Positions 40,257 through 40,923 of a stretch of DNA of 40,923 nucleotides are shown here, one piece after another. Position numbers and translations under genes: made by a program. The notes below the pieces were generated by a model. It was not told where the DNA came from. It ran no database searches and was given only the letters and a program-made list of their open reading frames with translations. Source of the stretch: an uncultured Collinsella sp. (lineage in GTDB: Bacteria; Actinomycetota; Coriobacteriia; Coriobacteriales; Coriobacteriaceae); NCBI GenBank assembly GCA_900540895.1, contig UQHV01000021.1, forward strand, positions 1 through 40,923, in the 5' to 3' direction. The first letter of the stretch is position 1; each line of letters starts with the position of its first letter.

Positions 40257-40727
40257 TTATAGCGAACGAAGGCGCTCAAGCTCGGCCTCGGCCTCCGCTA
40301 TGCGCTCCTCGGTCGATTTCTTCCCGGTCACGCGCACGTTCTTGCGCGCGCCCTTGAGCAGCCTTATCTCCTCCTCGACCATGTTCGCCAGCTGCTCGAA
40401 GCGGTTCGCGTTCACGGGCAGCCCAATGTCCATGAGACACTGCATGTCGAGCATCAGCTGCTCGCAGTCGGCTATGGCCAGCGTCAGGTACCGCTTGCGC
40501 TCCAGCGCGTTGAACGAGCTGTTTGGGTAGAAGCAGTCGGCGCGGTTGACGTTGTACACGATGCTGCGCGCCGTCTCGACGGTCGGCACCGCGTTGAGCA
40601 GGCGGTACGCCTTGGGCACCACCGAGGAGGAGGCCATCAGCTTGTTGACCTCCACGCGGATGGCGATGGCCTGCGTGAAGAACTTGTACTCTGAAACCTC
40701 GCGGTTTCGCTGGTAGACGCCGCTCAC
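40257..40727 (-). CDS. avd: Avd-like DGR accessory protein (four-helix bundle)
   Basis: GTG 40727 follows AGGAGG at five bases; 156 residues. The predicted protein is almost all helical: FFTQAIAIRVEVNKLMASSS, ARSIVYNVNRADCFYPNSSF, LTLAIADCEQLMLDMQCLMD and NRFEQLANMVEEEIRLLKGA, ending in a charged helix. Length, helical pattern and position between the variable gene and TR match Avd, a basic bundle that binds the reverse transcriptase and template RNA. The stop lies at the start of the template region. Confidence 0.85.
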   Translation of the reverse strand: MSGVYQRNREVSEYKFFTQAIAIRVEVNKLMASSSVVPKAYRLLNAVPTVETARSIVYNVNRADCFYPNSSFNALERKRYLTLAIADCEQLMLDMQCLMDIGLPVNANRFEQLANMVEEEIRLLKGARKNVRVTGKKSTEERIAEAEAELERLRSL

Positions 40728-40751
40728 GTGCACCTCCTGGGGAAACTGGCG

Positions 40752-40803
40752 AAAAAACCGGCCCGCTTCGCGGGCGAGAGGCGACCGCGCAAGGCGGTCG
40801 CCT
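40752..40803 (-). terminator. Double hairpin behind the variable gene: terminator plus possible DGR cruciform
   Basis: Aggcgaccgc (40779-40788) pairs perfectly with gcggtcgcct (40794-40803) around a 5-base loop. Gcccgc (40761-40766) pairs with gcgggc (40770-40775), and on the minus strand six T follow. The second is a rho-independent terminator. The first is a 10-bp stem soon after the end of VR, like the cruciforms that stimulate retrohoming in phage BPP-1; here it lies about 39 bases from the VR end. Confidence 0.7.
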
Positions 40804-40831
40804 AAAAGCAGAGTATAGAGCACTCGGCTGG

Positions 40832-40923
40832 CTAGCCGACGAGGAAGCCGGGGCGGGGGCGAACCCAGACGTTCGTCGCGGAGGTGTAGTCGGCACTGCC
40901 GTAGTCGCCGACGCAGCACACGC
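40832..40923 (-). CDS. C-terminus of the DGR variable (target) protein; 5' part outside window
   Basis: The last 30 codons read VCCVGDYGSADYTSATNVWV then RPRPGFLVG and a TAG stop (40832-40834). The sequence corresponds to the template translation VCYVNNNGNANYNSATNVWV, with changes only where the template has adenines. WWLRS and VRPRPGF in the template place it among C-type-lectin-fold/DUF6273-like variable domains at phage tail tips. The gene is the first of the DGR cassette and most likely encodes the receptor-binding protein; this role is inferred from position. Confidence 0.85.
   Translation of the reverse strand, partial: VCCVGDYGSADYTSATNVWVRPRPGFLVG
40843..40923 (-). repeat. DGR variable repeat (VR), visible part
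   Basis: The 81 visible bases match the template 40105-40185. The first 35 to 40 bases from the 3' end are invariant and GC-rich. The other changes are A to G (7), A to C (2) and A to T (1) on the coding strand. Confidence 0.92.

Larger units (their letters stand above)
36141..40923 (-). mobile_element. Prophage end (lysis and DGR region), continuing beyond the window
   Basis: The region begins at the tRNA-Lys attachment site and holds minus-strand phage late genes: variable tail protein, Avd, DGR template, reverse transcriptase, tail-associated small genes, XkdX-like protein, holin and Amidase_5 endolysin. No integrase, capsid or terminase gene is in the window; they should lie to the right. 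The left boundary is the tRNA fragment. Confidence 0.82.

Noticed and set aside
40085..40279. Minus-strand open frame of 64 codons over the DGR template
   Set aside because: It is the template repeat read in the variable gene's frame; it overlaps the end of avd and is not needed as a protein.
1..40923. CRISPR array
   Set aside because: No regularly spaced short direct repeats with unique spacers and no cas gene were seen.

Overview
The window looks like a chromosomal segment of a Coriobacteriia gut bacterium, most likely Collinsella. This is inferred from the GC-rich codon use, the compact sufCBDSU operon under a divergent Rrf2 regulator, the iron-sulfur scaffold/GGGtGRT gene pair, and a row of GT2 glycosyltransferases with an LPXTG-type wall protein. 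No 16S or other marker gene is present, so the genus is an inference.

Layout. 1-2114 (minus): a large secreted N-acetylmuramoyl-L-alanine amidase with tandem C-terminal repeats, running off the left edge. 2300-6690: a decayed accessory island with a chimeric transposase remnant (IS1595-type fused to the tail of IstB), an AT-rich gene with a C-terminal HEPN-like motif (3706-5106), an IstB fragment and a broken membrane-protein gene. 6689-7807: a P-loop ATPase. 8004-14914 (minus): five GT2 glycosyltransferase genes, with a divergent GlfT2-like transferase at 15171-16190; together they probably build a surface polysaccharide. 16215-18011: an AAA-ATPase-like/DUF1703-type protein. 18214-20028: a wall-anchored protein with a lysozyme-like head and a long disordered stalk. 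20157-20850: a MNT/HEPN toxin-antitoxin pair directly downstream of the Rrf2 regulator (20859-21290). 21514-26759: sufC-B-D-S-U.

26829-30989 is a complete 4161-bp IS1595-family transposon with about 25-bp inverted repeats and an 8-bp target duplication. It sits exactly behind the suf terminator and carries a transposase, a RelB/DinJ-type antitoxin-like regulator and a nuclease-methyltransferase-specificity (Type IIG/BcgI-like) restriction-modification gene that is split by one amber codon. After it come a RAYT-like protein that has lost both catalytic histidines (31005-31814), the scaffold/GGGtGRT pair (32207-33964) and a NadB/fumarate-reductase-like flavoprotein (34220-35746).

From 36141 to the right edge is one end of a prophage integrated into the 3' part of a tRNA-Lys gene; only the displaced tRNA 3' end is here. 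Its late genes run on the minus strand: variable tail protein (only the C-terminus is visible), Avd, template repeat, reverse transcriptase, a small tail-associated protein, XkdX-like protein, a coiled-coil membrane protein, holin, endolysin and a 36-residue membrane peptide. This is a diversity-generating retroelement (DGR): over 81 aligned bases the template and variable repeats differ at 10 positions, and every difference falls on an adenine of the template. The DGR and the restriction-carrying IS1595 transposon are the two most notable systems in the window.
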